Origin: Thamnidium elegans
Taxonomy: Eukaryota > Mucoromycota > Mucoromycetes > Mucorales > Mucoraceae
Assembly (NCBI GenBank): GCA_025201345.1
Contig: JAIXMG010000031.1
Coordinates: forward strand, 186,001 to 250,000
Length of the DNA: 64,000 nucleotides
Reading direction: 5' to 3'
Shown in pieces: positions 11,716 to 22,810 of this stretch. Made by a program: the position numbers and the translations under genes. Below the pieces are notes generated by a model. That model saw only the letters and a list, made by a program, of their open reading frames with translations. It was not told the DNA's origin and made no database searches. Each line of letters starts with the position of its first letter. The first letter of the stretch is position 1.

Positions 11716-13085
11716 ATGAGTAAAATTTTAAAGTTTGAAGGTTTCAATTACCTCAGACAAAGACTTATTCTTGCTACTTTAAGCGGTAAGCCTGTCCGTA
11801 TCGAAAAGATTAGATCTGATGACGAGAATCCTGGTTTGAAAGGTAATTTGGTTTTTTGACGTTTTTTTTATGATCTAAAAAATATATAACTAAATGCTTT
11901 ACATTGTAAAATAATAGACTTTGAAATGAAGTTTCTTAACTTATTAGAAAAAGTTACTAATGGTTCTGTTATCGAAATTAGTTATACAGGTAAATTAGAG
12001 TACAAGGAAAAAAAAAAGTTGACAGGAAGAGGGATCTAACACTGTAATTTTTTTGTTTTGATAAGGTACTTCTTTCCTTTATAGACCTGGAGCTATTGAA
12101 GGTGGACGTATTCAACATGATTGTGGTACTGATAGAAGTATCAGTTATTTCTTGGAACCTATGATTGCACTTGCACCATTCTCTAAGAAGCCTTTTGTAT
12201 TAGTATTAGAAGGAATCACTACAGATCATGTTGATCCTTCCGTAGATATTATTCGTACAGTTTTATTACCTCAATTAAAGCGATTTGGTGTTGATCAAAA
12301 CTTGGAACTCAAGGTTAGATATTTATTATTATTATAGTGTAGTAGCAGTAGAAAAGGGAAATATTAATTATGGATGTGTATATAGATTTCGAAGAGAGGT
12401 GCACCGCCATTGGGAGGTGGAGAGGTTACATTTTCTTGTATGCCTGTCCGTCAATTAAAACCTGTTCAATTTACAGATGAAGGACGTATTAAGCGTGTTC
12501 GTGGTATTGCTTATTGTACACGTGTATCACCTCAAACTGCTAATCGTTTAGTTGAATCTGCTCGTTCTTTATTGAACCGATACATTCCCGATATTTATAT
12601 CTATACAGATGTTTATAAAGGTGCTGAGAGTGGTAAATCACCCGGTTTTGCGTTATCCTTAGTTGCTGAATCAAATACAGATGTCTTGTTATCTGCGGAA
12701 AAGGCTGCAGAACCTGGTCAAACACCGGAGGATGTTGGTATTATTGCTTCCAAGATGTTGCTTAATGAGATTCGTAAAGGTGGTTGTGTTGATACTACAA
12801 GTCAATGGTTAAATTTATTATTGATGATTTTGGCTCCTGAAGATGTTGGAAAAATTAGAGTTGGTGAGCTTTCTGCATTCACGTAAGTAGTTTTTTGTTG
12901 CTGTCATTGTTTGTGTGTGTGTGTCTAATTTTTTTTTTTTTTTTGTGTGCAGTATCCAATATTTGCGTGATTTGAAATCATTCTTTGGTGTATCATTCAA
13001 GATTCAACCTGATACTTCTAATGACACAATTCTTATGACCTGTATGGGTATTGGTTATGTCAACCAAAACAAGAAGACAACTTAA
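11716..13085 (+). CDS. RCL1: RNA 3'-terminal phosphate cyclase-like protein RCL1 (SSU processome)
   Basis: Nucleolar factor of 18S rRNA processing that works with the GTPase Bms1 and U3 snoRNP. It resembles RNA 3' cyclases but lacks their activity. Five exons (11716-11842, 11918-11989, 12066-12313, 12386-12882, 12953-13085) give 358 aa, close to yeast Rcl1. The N-terminus MSKILKFEGFNYLRQRLILATLSGKPVRIEKIR, the block YRPGAIEGGRIQHDCGTDRSISYFLEP, and RGAPPLGGGEVTFSCMPVRQLKPV identify the family. The cyclase catalytic His of the RtcA C-terminal region is not evident in QPDTSNDTILMTCMGIGYVNQNKK, as expected for RCL1. The 3' splice site before 12953 follows a T-rich tract. Confidence 0.95.
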
Positions 13086-13299
13086 ATTTGTACAAATAAA
13101 AATAAAATATATAGTAATTAGATATGCCGGTGCTTTTTTATTATTCACTTAGTGAGCTTTCATCAATATTGAATAATTACTACTGCTTCCTTTTTTCCCA
13201 CGTGACTAAACAAATTTAACAACTTAAAGCGGAAATAATTGTTTGTCATTTGAGAAAAGGGCGGCATGTGAAACGTATTTCTTTTCTTTATACAGCACC

Positions 13300-13756
13300 A
13301 TGTTACGATTACCCTCTCAACCTACACCTACTGAATGGAGCTCCAATTGGAAAGACATTCAGCCTGCTTTGCGTAAAGTAAGAAGATCTATGGCCTCACT
13401 TCGAACTTCTTCCTTGAAGGTTATGAGAGTAAGTCAACTTGATTCAGATATTTTAGACATGGAACTTGTAGACATCTTGAAAGAACAGTTATGGAATGCA
13501 CTTTCATTATTCAAGGTACAAAAAACAAAGACATATTTATGCAGTCAATTATTTATTGATTTTTTTTTGTTTGTAAAGCCAACTATTAAAGAAAATTATG
13601 AGCCTGAACTTATTGGGTTATTAAACTTGGTCTTGTTTAAACTATCCGTTTATGATTCTTCTGCAACCTATGGTTCTCAACTACAAAATTTAAAATATCG
13701 TAATGAATGGAAGCATGGTGGAGCCTGTAAGTTTTACTATTATTATTATACAAGTA

Positions 13757-13794
<38 letters not shown>

Positions 13795-14613
13795 AAAACA
13801 GTATACAATAGTCGAATCAATTGCTAAGGATGCGCCTTTAACGCAAACCCAAAAAATTGTGTATGGTATATTGACAGTTGGGGGACAGTACGTTTGGACA
13901 AGGGCTAATCGATATATCACAATGAGAGGATGGGGCGAGTTAGATGAATCAGATATAAAATACAAGGTTTATAATGTGTTACAAAAAGGAGAAAAGTATT
14001 GGAAGGCATTTTCATTATTGAATTTCCTTATATTCTTATGGAATGGTAGATATCGTACCTTGATTGATCGTATGTTGGCTATGCGATTAGTTTATTCCAA
14101 GAAGTCAATGAACAGACAAGTTAGTTTTGAGTTCTTGAATAGGCAAATGGTGTGGCACGCCTTCACTGTAAGTATATTGATGTATTTGATGGATTATGTA
14201 TATACTCAATTTATGTACGCGCATAGGAATTCTTGTTGTTTTTGGTGCCTTTAATTAATATCGAGAAATTAAAGATGAAATTAATGCGTATGTTGTTACC
14301 GAAATCTTATTTGGTTTCTTCCAAGGGGTATGATAAGCTACCCGCAAACCAATGTGCGGTCTGTCATGATGTTACAACTGAACATAGTGGTCCTATCGGT
14401 CAAGTACCTAATTTTACTGTACATAATCCCTACGAAACCAACTGTGGTCATCACTACTGCTACTACTGTATTCAAAGTAAATTATCCGTATTTGGTGATG
14501 AATGGCCCTGTCTTCGTTGCGGTGAAAAAGTATATGAAATTAAAAAGTACATAGAAAAAGTACAAGATGATGATGATATTGATAATAAACCTTCACCTGC
14601 AATTGAACAATAA
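13300..14613 (+). CDS. PEX2: Peroxisome biogenesis factor 2 (PEX2), RING E3 ligase
   Basis: Peroxisomal membrane RING protein that, with Pex10 and Pex12, ubiquitinates the receptor Pex5 for recycling. Four exons (13300-13515, 13579-13726, 13812-14167, 14227-14613) total 368 aa. The conserved Pex2/Pex12 N-terminal region runs over ELVDILKEQLWNALSLFKPTIKENYEPELIGLLNLVLFKLSVYDSSATYG. Membrane helices lie around residues 185-265. The C-terminal C3HC4 RING is CAVC, CGHHYCYYC and CLRC. The short acidic tail is DDDDIDN. Intron 2 (13727-13811, 85 bp) includes a 35-A run; the acceptor is AATAG after that run, because the earlier AG leads to a stop. The ATG at 13300 follows a T/C-rich leader. The stop is 53 bp from the convergent TAF13 stop. 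Confidence 0.93.
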
Positions 14614-14666
14614 AAAAGCGGTTTTATTATTATTTATGATATATAATGTATGTACAATGTTTTTTT

Positions 14667-15148
14667 TTATGTTTCCTCAGCAGCTTCCATTTCTTTTGGA
14701 TCAAACGATTGCTTAGCTCTTCTAATATCTTCAGACATGTATAATAGTTCTTCGACACGAGCTAATTTCTTTGCATCGTTTCGTAATACAAATTGGAAAT
14801 CTTCTACACGTACTTTACCTCGAGTATCCGCTACTCCAGAAGCTTTTTGACACTATAATAAGGTTTAATATATACTTCTTTTTTTCGTATATTAAACTGT
14901 TACCATCTCTGTAATATAATCGATAACAAGGTCGTCCATAACTGCAATGGAATCAGAGGCAGGTGTAGGAACATCCCCAAAACCGTACATGAGTAATCTC
15001 ACTAGGTTGAAAGTGAGTGAGTTTTTTTTTTTTTCCTTCTCTCTTTCTCTTTTTAATAGTTTATTCAGCACATACAATCCTTTGAGAACATTCCTTTACG
15101 GACTGTCTTCTTTCTTCCAGGTCCATTTGTTTCTTTCAAGTCACTCAT
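14667..15148 (-). CDS. TAF13: Transcription initiation factor TFIID subunit 13 (TAF13)
   Basis: Histone-fold subunit that pairs with TAF11 in TFIID. Three exons (15076-15148, 14904-15001, 14667-14852, minus strand) give 118 aa. The histone fold starts at MFSKDLRLLMYGFGDVPTPASDSIAVMDDLVIDYITEMCQKA and continues VRVEDFQFVLRNDAKKLARVEELLYMSEDIRRAKQSFD, which is diagnostic for TAF13. A basic N-terminus (GPGRKKTVRKGMFSK) precedes it. It shares a 152-bp divergent promoter with Aquarius (start 15301) and is convergent with PEX2. Confidence 0.93.
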
Positions 15149-15300
15149 TACAGTATAAAGAAGAAAAATAAAGGGTATTTCTTTCTATTTTTGATTGTGT
15201 ATGACGATGACGGAACAGTCACGAAAAAAGTATATAAAAAAAATAAACCCTAAAATGTTTTTGAATCCAACTCTTCTTTACGATTCTTTTTGTTCAAGCA
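15149..15300. promoter_or_regulatory. Compact bidirectional promoter TAF13/Aquarius
   Basis: Only 152 bp separate the two divergent start codons, so the core promoters of a TFIID subunit and a spliceosomal helicase must overlap or be shared. An ATGACGATGACGG block lies near 15200-15212. No classic TATA box is placed for either gene. Confidence 0.5.
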
Positions 15301-18300
15301 ATGTATCAAAAGACTACGTTACCACTTCATGCTTCACCTAGTGAAGCGTCATCTTATAGACAACGTAACTTGACCTTGACTGAAATTCAGTCCGATTCTG
15401 TCTCTAAACTTGCAGAGAAATACTTTGGTGGAAAGAAAGTCAAATGGGATCCTAAAGTTGTTGAAACCATCATGAATGAAGAATTAGTTGCTTCCAACTT
15501 TTCTTCACATAAACTTGTTTTATTAGAGTTATCTCATTACTTGGAAAAGGTAGTTTCTTGTACTTTAATGATTATTGTGTCACATATGGATAGCTCATAC
15601 TCTTTTTTATATATAGTTCCTTTGGCCAAACTATGACGAGGATTCTTCTTTAAATCACGTTATTTCAATCTGTTTAATTGTTAACGAAAAGTCTCGTCAA
15701 AATGTATCTCCTTGGGGTAAATTGCGATGTTTTATTTTTATTTTTTTAAAACTTGATACTAATAAGTTATATAGACGCGTTCGGTACAGATGCAGAAAAG
15801 TTTTCGTTATTCTTTAAACGTGTGATTCGTTTATTGACAAATGCAGATTTATCCTTGTTCCTTTCTCGATCAGTCTTGATCTTTTTAATTCAATGTTTCC
15901 AAAGTCTTGAAAATGACTTGGTTCGTACTGAATGCTTAAAGTTGGTGACTATTGGTATCTGGAATCAATTAGCTCATGAAGGCAAAAGAGAACAGATGTT
16001 TAATGAATACCCTAATCTTTTAAAGTTATGGAACTCGAGTAATAAAAAGATGGCCGCTGCTGGTAAAAAAAAAGGAAATTGATGTACGTGTAATATACAC
16101 TGCTAAACATATATATATAATTTTTAGATGATAATACAAAGGAACAATTAGAATTTGAAAGAAATTGGTTAAGTTCTTTAATGAAAAAGTTTCTCGAAAT
16201 TGTATACAAAATTCCTGTTGAAGGAGAAGGTAATAGTAAAAAAAAGGGGGTTTATATGTAAAAAAAAAAATTGCAGAAATTTAAATAATATGTTTTTTAG
16301 TTGATGAGGAAATGATCAAGATCAGTGAACGTTATTTGGAATTCTTTATCGATTTAGAAGCACAATTACCTACACGTAGATTCTTCAATACATTATTAGA
16401 GGATCACCAAGTAACAGTACTTTGTCAAATGGCACCATTTATGCGCCGCCAAAATAAAGATGTTGAATTATTGAAGAAATTATTGACAACTTTATGCTTT
16501 TATTCCAAATTTGAAATTAACGATCAAACTGGTGTTGCTTTAACTGATATTCAAATGACCGAAGCTCACTGTCAACAATTGATTCAATTACAACATGTTG
16601 CTTTCCGTCAGTTTAAGGATGAAATTAAAGAATTACCTTTAGCTAATTTAGCATCGATTGAAACGCGTAAAGATTTGTTATGGCATTTGGAACCTTTATC
16701 AGAACAGACATTGATTCGATTATGTGATGCATTATGCATTCGTAGCACACCAGTCGATATGTCACTTGATGTTGAAAGTAAAGAATTCTTGATGAATGTA
16801 TTGGTTGAAAAGTATCAAAAGAGAGAAAGTCAAATTAAAAAAATCAATAGTCAACCTTTATATCCTGATCAAGATATTTTGTTTAATGATAATTTGATTC
16901 AAACTCAATTCTATGCTGGTGACCGTCCCTTGGCCTTACCTAAACTTAACCTTCAATTCTTGACTCTTCATGATTATCTCTTAAGAAATTTCACCTTGTT
17001 TCGATTAGAAAGCTCTTATGAGATTCGTCAAGATATTGAAGATGTTGTTAAGCGTATCTCTCCTCGTTTAACTTTTCCTGATATGAAGACCGAGTTTGCT
17101 GGTTGGGCTCGTATGGCTGTTCCTATCAGCACTTTCAATATTGTTGATGTCGGCGAGGCTAATCTTGGTGAAGAAAAGCCTTCTCGTGTTAGAGCCGATG
17201 TTGGGTTCCAAATCAATAAGTTTACTCCTGCTATTCGTAAGGAATGGGATGGTTTGCGTAAACACGATGTTATGTTCTTATTAACTATTCAAGCTAACGA
17301 GAAATCAGGAGATAAATTACAACAAGAGGAAGATTTTAGAGAACATTATGGCATCAAATATATTCGTGGTTGCGAAGTAGTTGATATTATTGGTAAAGAT
17401 GGTCGTGTTATTGATGATAATACAAGATTCAACCAATCTGATAATGCTAGTAACTGGAAGGGTACACAACGCACTATTCGTTTAGAACTCGATCCTAATC
17501 AATATAAAATGGATATGGATAGTTTTAATAACAAAAAGTCTGGAGATATCCATCAAACATTTAATATTCTTGTTCGTAGAAAGCCTCAAGAGAATAACTT
17601 TAAAGCAGTATTGGAAACTATTCGTGATTTAATGCAAAGTGACTTAGTTGTACCTGAATGGCTCCAGAAGGTCTTTTTGGGCTATGGTGATCCTGCTAGT
17701 GCACATTATACTAAAATGCCTAATCGTTTATTGAAAAATGATTTCCGTGATACCTTTTTGAATTGGGAACATTTAAAGGAATGTTTCGCTACTAAAGACT
17801 TAAAAGTAGCTGAAGGTCAAACCGAACCTTTAAATCCTCCTTATGTTATCAGTGTATTGGATGATCCTATGGATACAGAAGATGCTAAAACTACTACAAA
17901 GAAATCTAAAAAGTCGAAGAAAACTGCTGTTGCTGCTGCTGAGGTGAAATCCGAATCTTATCAAGTATCTACTTATGAAGTACCCAGTAAAGGGCCTTAT
18001 CCTGAAGATATTCCCAAGGAAAATCATATCCGTTTTACACCTGTACAAGCTGAAGCTATTCATTCTGGTATGAACCATGGTTTAACTATGGTTGTTGGTC
18101 CTCCTGGTACTGGTAAAACTGATGTTGCAGTTCAAACTATTGCCAACTTGTATCATAATCATCCTGAACAACATACATTGATTGTTACTCATAGTAATCA
18201 AGCATTAAATCAAATATTTGAAAAGATTATTGATTTAGATATTGATCCTAGACATCTTGTTCGACTTGGTCACGGTGAAGAAGAATTAAATTCGGATTCT

Positions 18301-19877
18301 AGTTTTAGCAAGTATGGTCGTGTTTCTTCTGCTTTGGAACGTCGTCTTATCTTGTTACAAGAAGTACAACGGTTATCGCAATCTTTAGGTGTTCATGGAG
18401 AGCATGGTGCTACTTGTGAAACTGCTGGTTACTTTTATCAAGTAACTGTGTCACCTCGCTGGGAATCCTTTTTAAGCAAGCTTTCTGAGATTGACTCACT
18501 TGAAAAGATTAATGAAATCTTTCCATTTACTGAATTCTTTGCTAATGCTCCTAAACCTATCTTTGCCGATTGTGTTGATAAGAATACAGCTTTAAAGACT
18601 GCTACTGGTTGTTTCATTCATCTTCAAAATATCTTTACCGAATTGGAAGAAATTAGACCTTTTGAATTATTAAGATCTAGTTATGATCGTTCCAATTATT
18701 TACTTACCAAGGAAGCCAAGATTATTGCAATGACTTGTACTCATGCTGCTTTAAAGCGTCGTGAATTGGTTGCTCTTCATTTCAAGTATGATAACATTAT
18801 TATTGAAGAAGCTGCACAGATATTGGAAGTTGAAACTTTTATCCCCTTGTTACTTCAAGAGGCTGATCACGGTACTAATCGTTTAAAGAGAGTTATCTTG
18901 ATTGGTGATCATCATCAATTACCTCCTGTTGTCAAAAATACTGCGTTCCAACAGTACGGTAATATGGAGCAAAGTATGTTCACAAGATTTGTTAGATTAG
19001 GTGTGCCTACACTTCAATTGGATAAGCAGGGTCGTGCCCGTCCTTCACTTGCTAACCTCTATAACTGGCGTTATAACAACTTGCAAGATTTAGAAAAGGT
19101 AACTGTAGATAGTTATACCAAGGCCAATGCTGGATTTACCTTTGAGTATCAAATGGTTCATGTTGATAAGTTCCAAAATCAAGGTGAAACTGAACCCGTA
19201 CCTTATTTCTATCAGAATTTGGGTGAGGCTGAATATGTTGTTGCTGTTTATCAGTACATGCGTTTGCTTGGTTACCCTGCTGAAAAGATCTCCATCTTGA
19301 CTACTTATAATGGTCAAAAAGCTTTGATTGATGATGTTATGCAACGTAGATGTGCCTGGAACCCTTATTTTGGTAAACCTGCTGCTATTACAACAGTTGA
19401 TAAGTACCAAGGGCAACAAAATGATTGTAAGTTTTTTTTTTAAAAAAAAAGATGTAAGAATATTATAATAATACTTTTATTTATGTAGATGTATTGTTAT
19501 CCCTTGTAAGAACCAAGACTGTAGGTCATATCCGTGATATTCGTCGTTTAGTTGTTGCCATGTCTCGTGCTAGATTAGGTCTCTATGTGTTTTGTCACAA
19601 GTCCTTGTTTGAAAACTGTTATGAACTTGAACCTGTATTTAAACAATTAAGTAGCAGACCTGATAAATTACAACTTCAACATGATGAAAATTATCCTGCA
19701 AAACGTAATGTTGAAGACGGAGGAGAAGTAACTGAAATTAATGATGTAGAAGAAATGGGTAAATTGGTTTACAAGTTGAGTCAGGAGCAATTGGAATCTA
19801 TGCGTTCTGAAGAAGCCGATAAAGCTACTTTAGAAGAATCTGCTCTTGCAGAAGTTGAAGCAATGGAACAAGATTAA
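15301..19877 (+). CDS. AQR: Intron-binding protein Aquarius / Cwf11, spliceosomal SF1 RNA helicase
   Basis: Large Upf1-like (SF1) helicase that binds the intron upstream of the branch site in the spliceosome (intron-binding complex). Six exons (15301-15549, 15617-15716, 15775-16062, 16128-16229, 16301-19426, 19489-19877) sum to 1417 aa, close to human AQR. Armadillo-like N-terminal half: KWDPKVVETIMNEEL, then RRFFNTLLEDHQVTVLCQM. The ATPase has Walker A GPPGTGKTD near residue 846, motif II EEAAQ near 1082, IGDHHQLPPVV (motif III), and the C-terminal motifs KYQGQQND and VAMSRARLGLYVF. An acidic, Glu-rich tail ends the protein. A Lys/Ala-rich linker (KKSKKSKKTAVAAAEVKSE) precedes the helicase core. 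Convergent with TRM9, with 87 bp between stops. Confidence 0.96.
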
Positions 19878-19964
19878 ATAGAATTTATATACAAAAAACA
19901 AAAAAAAAACATGTGTAAAATAAAAAAAATCCAAAGAGATGTAATAAGAGAGCGTTTTTATTTT

Positions 19965-20810
19965 TTATTTTTTTTGTGCAATAACATAATGGTTATCACG
20001 ATCATATCCAGAAGTTTCAATCACTACACCTTCAATTTGTTCAAATAAACTGTCTAATTCACCCTTTTTAAATAAGTGATAGTATCTGTTATATACAGGG
20101 AAATCTTCTTCCTTTTCTTTGATTTCAGTTTGTCCCTTTTTAGGAGTTAATTTCCATGGTACAAATACGTCTTGTTGTCCTGGTTCAAAATTACGTTTAC
20201 TGAATTTGGTTTGCTCTAATGCCCATACAAATACAAGTACTCTTCCTCCGGGTTTAACAATCTTGAATAAATCTTTGATAGCTTGTAATCTTCTTTCTGG
20301 ACTAGCAAAGTGATGAATTACAGCGATAGAAATAGCGAAATCCTAACAAAACAAAAAAAAGTGTCAATATTGTTTATATTTTAAAAAAGAAAAAAAAAAA
20401 CACATACAAAAGAGTTATCTCTGTAGGGCAAGTTAAGACCATCTGCTACCATGCCTTCAAACCCACGATCGTGTACAATCTTAATCAAGTTTGAACTTCT
20501 GTCTGATCCAAGTACAAGTACATTTGGATTAACACCAATATATTTTCCATTACCACAACCAACATCTGCACCAAGACTGCCTGGTTTTAACCCATTTAAA
20601 AAGTCTTCTACTACGGGCCAAGGCTTTTTTTTTTTATACATGTTAGTTGCGAAGAGAAGATCATTTAAAATATGTAGATCAAACCTTGTATCGAGTATCA
20701 CTGAAATGAGTTGCAATAACTTCGTATACTTCATGAACGTTTTTTTGTTCGTAATCAGTTTGGTTTTGATCGGGTGTTTCTACTGCAATTGGCTGAGGTT
20801 TATTTGCCAT
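19965..20810 (-). CDS. TRM9: tRNA (carboxymethyluridine34-5-O)-methyltransferase TRM9
   Basis: SAM-dependent enzyme that makes the last methylation of mcm5U34 in tRNA anticodons, working with Trm112. Three exons (20685-20810, 20408-20623, 19965-20342, minus strand) give 239 aa. The SAM-binding motif is GSLGADVGCGNGKYIGVNP, followed by VLGSDRSSNLIKIV, the acidic motif [32 protein letters not shown], and PGGRVLVFVWALEQ. N-terminal [31 protein letters not shown] is the Trm9/ALKBH8 signature. Both visible introns carry A-runs on the coding strand; the first acceptor is preceded by 11 A rather than pyrimidines. Confidence 0.95.
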
Positions 20811-21480
20811 TATAAAAAGTATGTAAAAAAAAAGCAAAGAACAAAAAAAGAAGCCTGTCAAAATTTGATTTAATTCTGTGCACGGTCTATCCAAAAAAGT
20901 ATGATATATTATTTTTTTTGGAGAAAGATACACGCGCACTGGAATATTTTTTTTTTTAAAAAAAATGTGGGCAGACCAAACAAAGGAGGGACCAACGAGA
21001 TGTACTATAAAAATGTCTTTCAATATGAATAAAAAAGACAGATAGTTACAGCACAAGCCAACTTTTTTTTTTAAAAAAAAATAGCTGTAATTCCCTCTTA
21101 GAAAAATATTTAGTATTCATAGTAAAGTAAAGAAAAGAAAAAGACAGGCGCACGCTTTAAATTACAACACTATGCAGCTAATTAGTTTAGAGTATCATTG
21201 AAAGTCATGATAGCTGTCAGGTGTAAAAAAAACCAGCGGCAATCTTAGTGAGAATGCTCATAATTGGCCTGTAAAAAACGGTACTATTGCTAAGAAAAAA
21301 AAGGTCAGAAGAAAAAAAATATTAGTGCTGTATAAACCATGCGTTTTTTTTTTTTTTTTGTAATAAAAAGTTGTAGGTATGTACTTATATCATAGATTAC
21401 ATGAGAAAATAGTCCCCTAAATAAGTATTTAAGTGAATCTTTTTGAAAAGTTAATCACTTTTCTTTCTTCAATGATAATC
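20811..21480. other. Intergenic region upstream of TRM9
   Basis: No gene recognised. It contains two TnAn palindromes (20947-20965 and 21063-21081) and T/A homopolymers, with the TRM9 promoter at its left end. Confidence 0.5.
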
Positions 21481-21484
21481 TAAT

Positions 21485-22240
21485 TATATTTCATTATAGT
21501 TACCTTATCATTGCGTTTACCTCAATTCTTTGGACATTTGCGCAATAATAATATAGACAGAGATGATGCAATCTTCGTCAAAATCATTCAACACGTGCTT
21601 ACAAATTTTTATAGCAAATGCCAGCGCAACCCTCATTATCGGCCAAAGTATGAACATACCTTTTGGATAGATCGAGTTATCCCCTTATTTAAAACGCTTG
21701 GTGGTCAACCCTTAGGCTTCCAGTGGTGTGAAATACCAACCGAAGAACACATGTAATTTACTCTGGACCCTCGTACTAGGAAACGTAACACTGCAAATAA
21801 ATACAATATCAATTGCAGTCGACTGGTAATAGAAGGATCAAGTAGATATACTAACGAGGAAAATATTGGCCACTCTAAAGACGATGAAATAAAGATTCCA
21901 TTGCATTACTTGAATCTCTGATACGACGGCATTTTTTGTATCAGTTGGGAATCTTTGTAGCTTGAAATCTTTCTCCTTGCAATGCGTTTGTACTACCATC
22001 ACTCTTTCTATTACTACATTTTGGATCCTGAAAACGCTGGCTCGTATACCATACTCAGGTGTGATTTGCAGACATCACGATCAAGTATGATAATCGTACA
22101 TCATGGATTCCGTCTTTGAGTCACTTGCTTGTCTGTTTATATCTCTAGAGAACAAGAAATGATAATTGGTACTGTCATCAAGGAAAACGTTGGCCTTGCT
22201 CCCGTCGTAGATTCGGATCGTCGTTCAAATATTCTTCGAG
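21485..22240 (+). pseudogene. Relic of a lineage-specific hypothetical protein family
   Basis: An open stretch reads VTLSLRLPQFFGHLRNNNIDRDD and FWIDRVIPLFKTLGGQPLGFQWCEIPTEEH, then hits TAA at about 21754. The same frame resumes with a segment ending in LVIEGSSRYTNEENIGHSKDDEIK and stops again near 21919. Further coding-like text (LQCVCTTITLSITTFWI) lies near 21978-22030. The pattern of FW.D..xPLF, GFQWCE, ExSS.xxNEE.xxHSKDD is one I associate with repeated hypothetical proteins of Mucorales, often linked to mobile or expanded families. The function is unknown. Several stops and the absence of a start make it a decayed copy. Confidence 0.5.
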
Positions 22241-22241
22241 T

Positions 22242-22335
22242 AAAAAAACCAATAATTACTGGTTTTTTTTTAAAAAGATCAAGATAACATATATAGCGAG
22301 CGTCAGGCGGCTAGTATATTATCCTGATCTTTTTT
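22242..22335. repeat. Two adjacent inverted repeats (stem-loops)
   Basis: The first has arms AAAAAACCA / TGGTTTTTT around an 8-nt loop (22242-22270). The second has arms of about 25 nt, 22272-22296 and 22311-22335, with about two mismatches and one bulge around a 14-nt GC-rich loop. They directly follow the protein relic, so they could be the end of the same dead element or a 3'-end structure. Confidence 0.6.
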
Positions 22336-22340
22336 TTCGT

Positions 22341-22810
22341 GTTCGTATTTATATTTTATTTTAAAATACCTGCATGAATAAAAATAAACAAGATCGAAAA
22401 ATAATAGTTATATTTTTTTTTGGATTGAAAGTGTAACTATCAAACCAAAAAAAAAAAAGATTGTATCATTGTTTTTTTCGTTTATGGATGTGACATGTAC
22501 TGTATGTAAGAAAAGAAAAAGGAAATTGCAATTTAAGGAAATGTAAACATAGAACGTGGCTTCCCACCCACATGTATAAAACTCATTTTAATCAAAAAGG
22601 TGAAAGTTACATAAGATATTGTACTTTTGATTTGTTTTTGAATATCAAAAATCTTTTAGATAATAAAAAAACAAATTTTAATATCTAAAGGGTACTATGA
22701 GTACTGTAAAATGATGAATGCTTTTATTTTAGTAATATGATCATATCTATTTTTTGTTTTTTTAATGATATACGCTTCTTTTTCTTTTTCCCCTTTCAAA
22801 AAAAAAAAAA
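22341..22810. other. Intergenic region downstream of RRP9
   Basis: AT-rich, with A- and T-runs; no gene, tRNA-like arm or repeat recognised. Confidence 0.5.

Noticed and set aside
13690..13965. Minus-strand frame with poly-Phe crossing PEX2 intron 2
   Set aside because: Created by the A35 run; PEX2 exons on the plus strand explain the sequence.
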